A stretch of DNA of 64,000 nucleotides from CAYZWU01 sp964482235 (GTDB taxonomy: Bacteria; Planctomycetota; B15-G4; CAYZWU01). Each line of letters begins with the position of its first letter. Position 1 is the first letter of the stretch. Below are positions 34,535 through 41,927 of this stretch, one piece after another. The stretch lies in NCBI GenBank assembly GCA_964482235.1, contig CAYZWU010000010.1:89617-153616 (forward strand), in the 5' to 3' direction. The notes below the pieces were generated by a model. That model was not told the origin of the DNA, made no database searches, and was given only the letters and a program-made list of their open reading frames with translations. The position numbers were made by a program, and so were the translations under genes.

Positions 34535-36331
34535 ATGTTCAGGAATGGACTGCTCGTTATTTCAATGGTCTGCTCGGCTGCTGCTCTTCTCCTGTTCTTC
34601 CCGGGCAGCGATGCCCGGGCCCAGAACGTACGCGACGGCGTCCGCGTCGACATCAACACGACCGATACGGTCGAGGGCTTTTCCGTGGCGAGCACGGGCG
34701 ATCTGAGCGCCGTGGTTTACGATGATCCGACGTCGGGCGGAACGAAGATAGTGAGCATCACCCTGTCCGACGGCCGTGGAATCGACTGGTCGCTGCCCGT
34801 GCGGATCGACGAGGATCACACGACGAACCAGCGCAAGCTGGTGCAGTCCGATTCGGTTCAGATCATCGGCGACACGATCTACGTGGCCTGGCAGGACGAG
34901 CGGTTCGGCAACAGCGGGGACGTCATCTTCGTCAACATCTCGCGCGACAGGGGAGCCACCTGGGAAGGCGAGACGCAGATCGACAAGGGATCCCCCGTCG
35001 GGAACAATCCGGTGCGCCTCTGGCGTTTCGTTGCCGTGCCCGGCAGCCCCGACGATTTCATCTACATTCTCATGGCCGTTGACGGGGGTGGTTACGAGGA
35101 TCTCTATTTCGCGGCCTCGCACAACGGCGGCCGGAACTTCAGCACCGCTCGACCGGTATCAGCCGCAGGGACGGGGACCTTCGACGTCGATTCGATCGCC
35201 CTCGGCGCCGACGGCCTCACAGTTCACGCGGCCTGGCAGGACAGCAGGAACGGCATTGGCGACGACGTGTATTACCAGCGAAGCGGCGACGGCGGCTCCA
35301 CCTGGTTCGCCGCCGACCAGATTCTCGACGTCTCGGGGCCCGGAGCGGGCAATGCCGACGGGGAGATGGACCTGGTCGTTTTCGGCAGCTGGGTGGCTGT
35401 CGGATGGCTGGAAGACGACGGAGTCTACTTGACCGACGACGTCCACGTGAACATCTCGGGCGATACGGGCTACTTGTGGCTCGGAGATCGCCTTGTGAGC
35501 GACTTCACACCGGGCAACGCGACCGGGGAGTCCATCCGCCTGAGCTTCGGGGATGTTTCGCCCTATCCCACCGTCGTGGCAGCCTGGGCGGACGACCGGC
35601 TCGGATACTCCGAGGTCTTCGTTTCCTCCACCATCGACGCTGGGCAGAACTGGAGCTCCAACACGCAGCTCTCCTTCTTCGAGGGGGAAGCGCCGCGGAT
35701 CTCGAAGCCGCACGACGGCGAGACAATGATCCTCACCTGGCTGACGGGAGACTATCCCGATCGTGTGCAGGCCGCCTTCTCGCTCGACCACGGAATTACG
35801 TGGGGGACCGGCTTCGACGTCTCCTCGTCGTACGACAAGGATGTCGACGCCGTGGGTGGCCGATTCAACAGCCTCTATGACAACGCGTTCTGCCTCTGGC
35901 TTGGAGGCGACTACCCGATCAATCATCTCTATGTGGGGGGGTACAGGCCCCAGACCCTCCTCCCGATCGGGACCTTCAGCGCCGGGAGCCAGGTCCGGTT
36001 CGAGGTCATGAACTGGACCCTCTCGGATCCGGTGTTCGGCGTTCTCATCTCCAGCGGCCCGGGGACGTACCGGCTTCCCTTTGGCGACAACCGCGAGACC
36101 GGATTGTACAACGGCCTCCTGCTCGGCGTCTCCATGGGGCAGATACCGGGGCTGCTGTCCGGGGCCGTTCAATCCGACAGGACCGGCGCCACGCCCAACT
36201 TCACCTTTCCGAACTCCCCGCTCCTCCCGCCCGGCACGATCCTGCACTGCGTGGGTGTGGGATTCGATTCCGGCACACAGCCGCCGACACCGGGATGGCT
36301 CACCGATATCGTCGAAGTCGTGGTGAGGTAA
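34535..36331 (+). CDS. Secreted sialidase-like (BNR/Asp-box) propeller protein
   Basis: 598 aa from the ATG at 34535 (AGGAGC before it); an ATG at 34514 would add seven residues. A signal peptide is followed by a BNR-type propeller with at least four Asp-boxes of form S-x-D-x-G-x-x-W: SRDRGATWEG, SGDGGSTWFA, TIDAGQNWSS and SLDHGITWGT. Trp/Asp-rich strands (IYVAWQDERFGN, TVHAAWQDSRNG) recur between them. The final ~110 residues (from TLLPIGTFSAGSQVRFEV) form a C-terminal domain. The arginine triad of active sialidases could not be verified, so it may bind rather than cleave glycans. It follows the previous secreted gene by 88 bases on the same strand. Confidence 0.75.
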   Translation: MFRNGLLVISMVCSAAALLLFFPGSDARAQNVRDGVRVDINTTDTVEGFSVASTGDLSAVVYDDPTSGGTKIVSITLSDGRGIDWSLPVRIDEDHTTNQRKLVQSDSVQIIGDTIYVAWQDERFGNSGDVIFVNISRDRGATWEGETQIDKGSPVGNNPVRLWRFVAVPGSPDDFIYILMAVDGGGYEDLYFAASHNGGRNFSTARPVSAAGTGTFDVDSIALGADGLTVHAAWQDSRNGIGDDVYYQRSGDGGSTWFAADQILDVSGPGAGNADGEMDLVVFGSWVAVGWLEDDGVYLTDDVHVNISGDTGYLWLGDRLVSDFTPGNATGESIRLSFGDVSPYPTVVAAWADDRLGYSEVFVSSTIDAGQNWSSNTQLSFFEGEAPRISKPHDGETMILTWLTGDYPDRVQAAFSLDHGITWGTGFDVSSSYDKDVDAVGGRFNSLYDNAFCLWLGGDYPINHLYVGGYRPQTLLPIGTFSAGSQVRFEVMNWTLSDPVFGVLISSGPGTYRLPFGDNRETGLYNGLLLGVSMGQIPGLLSGAVQSDRTGATPNFTFPNSPLLPPGTILHCVGVGFDSGTQPPTPGWLTDIVEVVVR

Positions 36332-36533
36332 GCTGTTGGCCTGAATCGCGAAAAGGCATGCAGTGTCGAAAAGGGTGGGAAGATCTATCCATAAAAAATC
36401 CGAAAGAGAGAATGTGGGATAATTTCAACGATTCCTTGATCATGGTTCGCTGAAATAAGTTGAAGAGATACGTAGTGACCCATATAACGCTTTGAGATGA
36501 TTGGAGCAGCGGCCGCCTCAGGTCAAGGAGAGC

Positions 36534-37148
36534 GTGATTCACCAGTCTGCGATGCTATCGAGCCAGTCGATCAGGAAATGGATCTCCGGGATGAAGGCCG
36601 GGAGGAAGGAGGCCTTCGAGGAATTCATCGGCTATTACTGGGAATCCATTTTCCGCGTGGCATCGAGATTCGTTCCCACGGGCGACGATGCGGATGAGTG
36701 GACCGAGCTGGTCCTGCTTCATGCCGTGGAGCAGATCAAGCTGGGCAAGCTCCAGTTCGTCTCGGTCGGCTCGTTCAATTCCTGGGTCTTCCGCCTTGCG
36801 GGACGCAAGTGCATCGAGTTCTGGCGCCGGCGGAAACGGTCGCGCGAGATCGCCACGGAGAGCGACCGGCTGGCCGAGAATCCCGCACCGGCCGACGCGT
36901 CGCCATCGGGAGGTCTCGAGAAAACCGAGCTGAGCCGTATCGTGATGGAGGCTGTCCACAAGATCCCGAAAACCAACCTGAAGGAGACACTGCTGCTGAT
37001 GCTCCGGGAGGGGCTCACCGTCTCGGAGGTTGCTCTGAGGAAAGGGCGGCCGATCAACACGATCAGGACGTGGGAACGGCGCGGCAAGCTGTATCTCAAG
37101 GAGATCCTCGAAAGAGAGTATCCGGAGATACTTGGAGATTTCGGTTAG
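36534..37148 (+). CDS. ECF-like RNA polymerase sigma factor
   Basis: 204 aa from the GTG at 36534, which has AAGGAG five bases upstream. Region 2 covers about 20-85 (AGRKEAFEEFIGYYWESIFRVASRF..., then FNSWVFRLAGRKCIEFWRRRKR), and region 4 covers about 130-195 (IPKTNLKETLLLMLREGLTVSEVALRKGRPINTIRTWERRGKLYL). Region 4 is more divergent than in the other two sigma factors here. It is followed 166 bases later by a gene with a zinc-finger anti-sigma N-terminus. The gap is longer than usual for coupled sigma/anti-sigma genes and holds a small inverted repeat (TACTTCTCGAAGTA at 37240-37253). Confidence 0.82.
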   Translation: MIHQSAMLSSQSIRKWISGMKAGRKEAFEEFIGYYWESIFRVASRFVPTGDDADEWTELVLLHAVEQIKLGKLQFVSVGSFNSWVFRLAGRKCIEFWRRRKRSREIATESDRLAENPAPADASPSGGLEKTELSRIVMEAVHKIPKTNLKETLLLMLREGLTVSEVALRKGRPINTIRTWERRGKLYLKEILEREYPEILGDFG

Positions 37149-37314
37149 CTGGCCGGCCGCTATCATGAGTGTCCGGCAGTCGACGCAATGGCTGAAAAAA
37201 AAAGGAAAAAATTGAACGGATCGGTCAGTCAGGATCATTCTACTTCTCGAAGTATGAGGCTCGAATATCTTGTTTCGAAGAGATCCTGAAGCCGGGGGGT
37301 TGTGAGGCTTTTCA

Positions 37315-38397
37315 ATGAAACGATGTGTTGAATCGAGCAAGGCCTGGATGGTTGCGGCCTTCGATGATCTGGAGCCCGGGGAGCGAGCCGAGATGAAGAA
37401 GCATCTCGATGTCTGCCCTTCCTGCAGGGCGCGGTTCGAGACCTTTCAGCACGTCGATCGCCTCTTCGACAGGAAGGGCGATGATTTCTCGGGAGATCAT
37501 CCATCGTCCGACGAGCTGCTTCATGATCCCTTGCCCCTTGATGTGGCCACGCACCTGAAAGGCTGTGCCGAATGCACCGAGCTTCACCGAATCCTGGTTG
37601 GACTCGAAGAGGAGGAGGAGCGATTTGGCCGGATGCCCGGGCCGGAAAAAGCCGATCGGGCGCGGGAGGGGGCGGAGCGGATCGGGGCCGTTTTCATCGA
37701 TCCCGTGGAACGCCGAACCAAGAAGGGGATTCTGCAGCCTTTCTTTCGAAAACCTCTGGTGACCGGCCTGACCTTGGCTGCCGCCACCATTCTCGTCGTG
37801 ATCGGCCTCCAGTTCTCCCCCGATCCGGAGGGTCTGTCGTTTTTTTCCGATGTCAGGATCGAGTTCACCGGGGACGACGCGTCCCGATCCGCTCGGACCG
37901 ATGACACGAAGCCCGATCCGGAATGGACGGCCGGGACGGCGAAGGTCGAGGCCGGCAAGGGCTTCCGGCTCCACTTCGCCACACTTGTCGATTCCTGGGT
38001 CTACTCGTTCCACCAGAACGACGATGGCGGCTTCGAGATCCTGGAAGATGCGGTGCATGCCGAGGCCGGACGCTGGATTCCCATTCCGAACTGGATCGAG
38101 GATTACGGCCTGGAGAGCCCGCCCGGGAAGAGGGAGGCGATCGTGCTCGTGGCTTTGTCGGAGCGGCTCGAGGGCGACGCTCTGAAGCAGGTGGCGCCTC
38201 TTCTCACCGAGCAGTGGACACGGAACCATGGCGACCGGTTTCTCGAGCACGATCTCCCGGAGGATGAGGCAAGAGCCGGCAGGCTGCTGGAGAAGGACCT
38301 GGCGGAAGCGATCGCCTCGAAGCTCCTCGAAGACGGATCGGGTTCCGTAGTCTCCGTCCACGTGCAGAAGCTCGTGACGATCGCCGCGAAGAAGTGA
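37315..38397 (+). CDS. Anti-sigma-like membrane protein with DUF4384-like domain
   Basis: 360 aa. The N-terminal ~50 residues have a ZAS-like zinc-binding motif (MKKHLDVCPSCRARFE: H-x3-C-x2-C), and a second CxxC pair follows (GCAEC). A transmembrane helix lies near residues 148-165. The periplasmic portion contains GKGFRLHFATLVDSWVYSFHQNDDGGFEILED..., ending EAIVLVALSE, similar to the DUF4384-type domain that in other proteins follows signalling or anti-sigma modules. It likely inhibits the sigma factor encoded upstream until a signal at the membrane releases it. Its stop is 5 bases from the stop of the convergent membrane-protein gene. Confidence 0.78.
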   Translation: MKRCVESSKAWMVAAFDDLEPGERAEMKKHLDVCPSCRARFETFQHVDRLFDRKGDDFSGDHPSSDELLHDPLPLDVATHLKGCAECTELHRILVGLEEEEERFGRMPGPEKADRAREGAERIGAVFIDPVERRTKKGILQPFFRKPLVTGLTLAAATILVVIGLQFSPDPEGLSFFSDVRIEFTGDDASRSARTDDTKPDPEWTAGTAKVEAGKGFRLHFATLVDSWVYSFHQNDDGGFEILEDAVHAEAGRWIPIPNWIEDYGLESPPGKREAIVLVALSERLEGDALKQVAPLLTEQWTRNHGDRFLEHDLPEDEARAGRLLEKDLAEAIASKLLEDGSGSVVSVHVQKLVTIAAKK

Positions 38398-38402
38398 TCC
38401 CC

Positions 38403-39284
38403 TCAGTCGAACACCGAGATCAGCTCTTCCTCCTTGATCTTCCCCCCGCTCACCCTCAGGTTGAAGTAGATCAATCCGATGACGAGGGCTTCGAAGGCGC
38501 TGAGGATCAGAAGGGAGCCCCTGCTCAAGATCTCCCAGCAGGAGGAGAATTCCATCAAGGATTCCGAATCGATCATTTTCGTGAAGAAATAACTGATCGC
38601 GATGTAATAGGTGAATTGAACGATCAGGAGAATCGCGCAGATCCGCCAGCGATTTCCTTTCGTGAGCTGAAAGCTTCGTTTGAAAGCCTGGATGACGCCG
38701 GCTTTTTCAGCCATGACGGCCGGGACAGATGCTGCAACGGGGGTATAGATCAGACACGATAAAAGGACATAGTAGGTATTGATTCCCAGCAGCTCGAAGA
38801 TCCCGATGTCAATCACGATATCGTATCGGTCGTCGAGGAGGTTGATCCCCACTACGCTGAAGCCATTGACGATCGTGATACAGAAGATTACGCCCACAAG
38901 GGGGAGAAAGCGGGATATCGTCACTTTCAGGGCAAGATCGATCCGGGGATTCGCTCCCTTCAAGCAGCGGAAGAGGCAGTAGAGAACGGCACCCGTTGCA
39001 AGGGAATCGAGGAAGATGAAAAGAAGGCCGTGGGCGATGCGGTACCAGGCAACGATCTTGCCCATTCTTTCGAAATCCGCAGTCGGTGAATCCATCGAAT
39101 CCGACCTGAACTTATCGAAGCCCAGATCCAGCGCATAAAGAGGACTCAGGAAGATGATGTAGAGGAGAAGATAGAGCCAGAACTTCCTGCCGAACAGCGC
39201 GAGCGCCTTCCCGAGAGTGAGCCAGACGGGCAGGGATCGGCCGCTCCTCTTTCTTTTACGGGCAAACCTTCTGCGAATACTCAT
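38403..39284 (-). CDS. Multispanning membrane protein of unknown function
   Basis: 293 aa. It has an Arg/Lys-rich N-terminus (RRRFARKRKRSGR) and about six hydrophobic segments: LYLLLYIIFLSPLYAL, YRIAHGLLFIFLDSLATGAVLYCL, FLPLVGVIFCITIVNGFSVV, YYVLLSCLIYTPVAASVPAV, ICAILLIVQFTYYIAISYF and LLILSAFEALVIGLIYF. The segment AVMAEKAGVIQAFKRSFQLTKGNRWRI is similar to the helix in YciC/DUF975-like and glycerophosphoryl diester phosphodiesterase membrane-domain proteins. No catalytic motif is visible. It is divergent from the ATPase gene. Confidence 0.65.
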   Translation of the reverse strand: MSIRRRFARKRKRSGRSLPVWLTLGKALALFGRKFWLYLLLYIIFLSPLYALDLGFDKFRSDSMDSPTADFERMGKIVAWYRIAHGLLFIFLDSLATGAVLYCLFRCLKGANPRIDLALKVTISRFLPLVGVIFCITIVNGFSVVGINLLDDRYDIVIDIGIFELLGINTYYVLLSCLIYTPVAASVPAVMAEKAGVIQAFKRSFQLTKGNRWRICAILLIVQFTYYIAISYFFTKMIDSESLMEFSSCWEILSRGSLLILSAFEALVIGLIYFNLRVSGGKIKEEELISVFD

Positions 39285-39428
39285 GGAGAAAGTCCAGCTG
39301 CGACAAGACGGCCTCCATCCTATCGCAGGGAAGGCAGGAGGTGTACTTTTTTTTCAGGGGTGAACCAAACTTCCTATGTCGTTTGTCGAAGATGAGGATT
39401 GCGTCCGTTGCGGAAGTTATTATACTGT

Positions 39429-39470
39429 TTAGTATAATACTTATTAGTATAATACCGAATAGTATAAGGA
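39429..39470 (+). promoter_or_regulatory. Tandem 15-bp repeats with overlapping -10-like boxes
   Basis: Three units start at 39429, 39444 and 39459, exactly 15 bp apart. The first two share TTAGTATAATAC; the third is ATAGTATAAGGA and merges into the AAGGAGG ribosome site. A weaker unit may precede them at 39414. Each full unit contains TATAAT, so the array could act as several overlapping -10 elements or as iteron-like binding sites controlling the ATPase gene. Confidence 0.6.
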
Positions 39471-39475
39471 GGCTC

Positions 39476-40591
39476 ATGGTGAATCCGTTCAGATACGGGC
39501 AGGTGGTTACTGCGAGGGACTTCTGTCCAAGACCGAAACTCATCAAGACAATCAAGGAGTTCATGGCGTCGGGGCAGAACACCGTGGTCTTCGGTGAAAG
39601 AAGGATCGGGAAGACGTCGCTCATTCACGAGGCAGCGCGGCGGCTCCGAAAAAAACGCCTTCTCCATGTCGATCTGCTAGAGATCAAGAATTCCGATGAT
39701 TTCTGCAGCCGGCTGGTCAAGGCCATCCTCTCGCTGGAGCAGCAGGGCGGTTTTCTTGAAAAGGCACTGAAAACTATGTCTCGATTGAAGCCATCGGTGA
39801 GCGTTGATCCGCTGACCGGTCAGCCGACGGTATCCCTGGATCCGGCTGTCAAGCTTCAGCCGGAATCCATCGAGGGAGTGCTGGATCTGATCCTCTCAGC
39901 GCAGAAGCGCAAACCTCTCGTTGTGGTTCTTGATGAATTCCAGGACATTCTCAACCTGAAGGAAAGCAAGGAAGTGCTCGCCCGGTTGAGGGGCAGGATC
40001 CAGTTCCATGCAAACATTCCGTATGTCTTTGCCGGAAGCATTCGCAGCAGGATGGATGAAATTTTCAATGATCCTGACAGTCCCTTTTTCAAGTCATCGA
40101 TCCCTGTCCAAGTCGGTCCCCTTGACAGGAACCTGTTCGCAACGTTTCTGCGAGACAAATTCGCATCCGGAAAGCGGTCCATCGGCAGCGACACACTGGA
40201 GAGAGTGTTTGATGTTTCAGGAGATATTCCCGGCGACATCCAGCAGTTCTGCGAAGCGATCTGGGAGACGACCTCCTACAAGGAGAAGATCACCGGCAAT
40301 ATCATTCCAGAGTCCCTGAAGCTGATCTTTTCCCGTGAAAACAAGGGTTACGAAGCGACACTCGTGATGTTGACCGGTCAACAGCTGAACTGTCTCGTCG
40401 GTCTGGCCAAGGTAGGAGGAAAGTCCCCATTTTCAGCGCCCTTTCTGAAAGCTGCCGGAATTGCCCTTCCGGCATCCGTGAAGAAAGCGTTGAACAGGAT
40501 GGAGCAGCTAAAGATCGTTTTCAGGTACGAAGGGGAGTACAGGTTCGTGAATCCATTCTTCAAGGCTTGGTTGATATTCAAGAATTTCTGA
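39476..40591 (+). CDS. Archaeal-type P-loop ATPase (ATPase_2/MNS-like, STAND-related)
   Basis: 371 aa from the ATG at 39476, directly after AAGGAGG. The frame is open upstream, but those residues derive from the promoter repeats. Walker A is VVFGERRIGKTSLIHEA (residues ~37-50), Walker B is LVVVLDEFQDI (~148-158), and there is a sensor-like VFAGSIRS. The C-terminal ~80 residues resemble a winged helix (LTGQQLNCLVGLAKVGGKSPF..., LNRMEQLKIVFRYEGEYRFVNP). This family is common in archaea and sporadic in bacteria, usually as isolated, mobile-looking genes. Here it has an unusually AT-rich promoter and a MITE-like element right behind it, both consistent with acquisition. Its partner or target is unknown. 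Confidence 0.82.
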   Translation: MVNPFRYGQVVTARDFCPRPKLIKTIKEFMASGQNTVVFGERRIGKTSLIHEAARRLRKKRLLHVDLLEIKNSDDFCSRLVKAILSLEQQGGFLEKALKTMSRLKPSVSVDPLTGQPTVSLDPAVKLQPESIEGVLDLILSAQKRKPLVVVLDEFQDILNLKESKEVLARLRGRIQFHANIPYVFAGSIRSRMDEIFNDPDSPFFKSSIPVQVGPLDRNLFATFLRDKFASGKRSIGSDTLERVFDVSGDIPGDIQQFCEAIWETTSYKEKITGNIIPESLKLIFSRENKGYEATLVMLTGQQLNCLVGLAKVGGKSPFSAPFLKAAGIALPASVKKALNRMEQLKIVFRYEGEYRFVNPFFKAWLIFKNF

Positions 40592-40621
40592 TTCCTTCTT
40601 TCCGGAAGCCTTGCCTGCCGA

Positions 40622-40649
40622 TACCGGATACCGTACCGTACCGGATACC
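40622..40649 (+). repeat. Short direct repeat before MITE copy 2
   Basis: TACCGGATACC occurs at 40622-40632 and again at 40639-40649, 17 bp apart; the second copy overlaps the left end of the MITE-like element. Confidence 0.6.
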
Positions 40650-40743
40650 GAGCCCGCGCAATCTCCGCCATATTCGCACGGCGCCGCATACGGATTGAGT
40701 ACTTCTCCCCCGAATATGGCGGAGATTGCGCGGGCTCGGTATC
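40644..40743 (+). mobile_element. MITE-like element, copy 2 (28-bp terminal inverted repeats)
   Basis: 100 bp between the ATPase and threonine dehydratase genes. The left arm 40644-40671 and right arm 40716-40743 are exact reverse complements of each other and identical to the arms at 27945-28045. The 17 bases inside the left arm (ATTCGCACGGCGCCGCA) match, with one change, the bases inside the right arm of copy 1, so the two copies lie in opposite orientations. Beyond that the centre diverges. No coding capacity. Confidence 0.8.
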
Positions 40744-40754
40744 GCACTTATAAT
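40726..40754 (+). promoter_or_regulatory. Possible hybrid promoter: MITE end plus TATAAT
   Basis: TTGCGC within the right arm of the element (40726-40731), 17 bases, then a perfect TATAAT at 40749-40754, 40 bases upstream of the threonine dehydratase start. The -35 is only a partial match, so the call is tentative. Confidence 0.45.
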
Positions 40755-40793
40755 TCTCCTGTCATCACGCTCCATTGCTCTGCGAGGTTTCAA

Positions 40794-41771
40794 TTGGACT
40801 CATGCCCTGATCTCAACGTGATACGCCAGGCGGCCCGGCGCATCGAGCCCCATGCCGTGCGAACGCCGGTCTTCACCTGCTCGACTCTCGACCGCATGGC
40901 CGGCGCCGAGCTGTTCTTCAAGTGCGAGAACTTCCAGAAGGTGGGGGCCTTCAAGTTCCGCGGCGCCTGCAACACCGTCTTCTCGCTGACGGACGAGGAG
41001 GCGCGCCGCGGCGTGCTCACCCATTCGTCGGGAAACCACGCGGCCGCCCTCTCGCTGGCCGCCGGCCTGCGCGGGATCGACGCGCACATCGTGATGCCCG
41101 AAAGCGCGCCGGAAGTGAAGCGCACCGCCGTGGAGGGCTACGGCGGGAAGATCGTCTTCTGCAAGCCGACCCTCGAGGCGCGCGAGACAACGGCGCAGCG
41201 GCTTCTCGACGAGACCGGGGCGACTTTCGTGCACCCCTACAACGACTACCGGGTGATCGCCGGCCAGGCCACGGCGGCACTCGAGCTCCTCGAGGAGGTG
41301 CCGGATCTCGACCTCGTCCTCGCCCCCGTGGGCGGCGGGGGACTGCTGAGCGGCACTGCCCTGACTGTCTCCAGCCTGTCGCCGGCCACGCGCATCGTGG
41401 CTGCCGAGCCGGCAGGCGCCGACGACGCGTACCGCTCCCTGAAAGAAGGCCGGATCATTCCCTCGATCAACCCGAAGACCGTTGCCGACGGATTGCTCAC
41501 ATCCCTCGGGGACCGCACGTTCCCGATCATCAGGAAGCACGTGGACGGTATCGTCCTCGTGGAGGACAGGGAGATCCTCTCGGCCATGCGCCACGTCTGG
41601 GAGCGGATGAAGATCATCATCGAGCCGTCGTCCGCCGTGCCGGTGGCGGCGCTTCTCGAGCACAAGGTGAGCGATGCCGCGGGAAAGCGCGTGGGTGTGA
41701 TCCTCTCCGGAGGCAACGTGGAGCTCGACCGCCTGCCCCTGGCTCCCCGCCGCAGCTGCGACGGCACGTAG
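40794..41771 (+). CDS. Threonine dehydratase / serine racemase-like PLP enzyme
   Basis: 325 aa from the TTG at 40794, with GAGG six bases upstream and no in-frame ATG near the family start. This is a fold-type II PLP enzyme: the PLP Lys is in KVGAFKFRGA (around residue 54), SSGNHA binds the carboxylate, and GGGGLLSG binds the phosphate. Length and N-terminus (NVIRQAARRIEPHAVRTPVF) fit the short, unregulated threonine dehydratase/serine racemase group without the C-terminal ACT domains of biosynthetic IlvA. It deaminates Thr/Ser to 2-oxobutanoate/pyruvate or racemises Ser. The upstream reading-frame extension runs through the MITE-like element and is not coding. Confidence 0.88.
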   Translation: MDSCPDLNVIRQAARRIEPHAVRTPVFTCSTLDRMAGAELFFKCENFQKVGAFKFRGACNTVFSLTDEEARRGVLTHSSGNHAAALSLAAGLRGIDAHIVMPESAPEVKRTAVEGYGGKIVFCKPTLEARETTAQRLLDETGATFVHPYNDYRVIAGQATAALELLEEVPDLDLVLAPVGGGGLLSGTALTVSSLSPATRIVAAEPAGADDAYRSLKEGRIIPSINPKTVADGLLTSLGDRTFPIIRKHVDGIVLVEDREILSAMRHVWERMKIIIEPSSAVPVAALLEHKVSDAAGKRVGVILSGGNVELDRLPLAPRRSCDGT

Positions 41772-41927
41772 CAGTGCTGATTGCATGCCGCTGTTTCACG
41801 GCGCGATGGGTTTTCGGTATAATCGCTTCCGTTCCAGAGGATCGATCGATTTGACCTCGATATGCAAAGCCAGTTCATTTTTCATGAACCAGTCGCACCA
41901 TGTCCAAACCAGGAAGGAATAACCGGG

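Noticed and set aside
39341..39475. N-terminal extension of the ATPase gene
   Set aside because: The extra residues come from the 15-bp promoter repeats; a strong AAGGAGG precedes the ATG at 39476.
40611..40793. N-terminal extension of threonine dehydratase
   Set aside because: It is the translation of the MITE-like element and flanking repeats; the family begins near the TTG at 40794.
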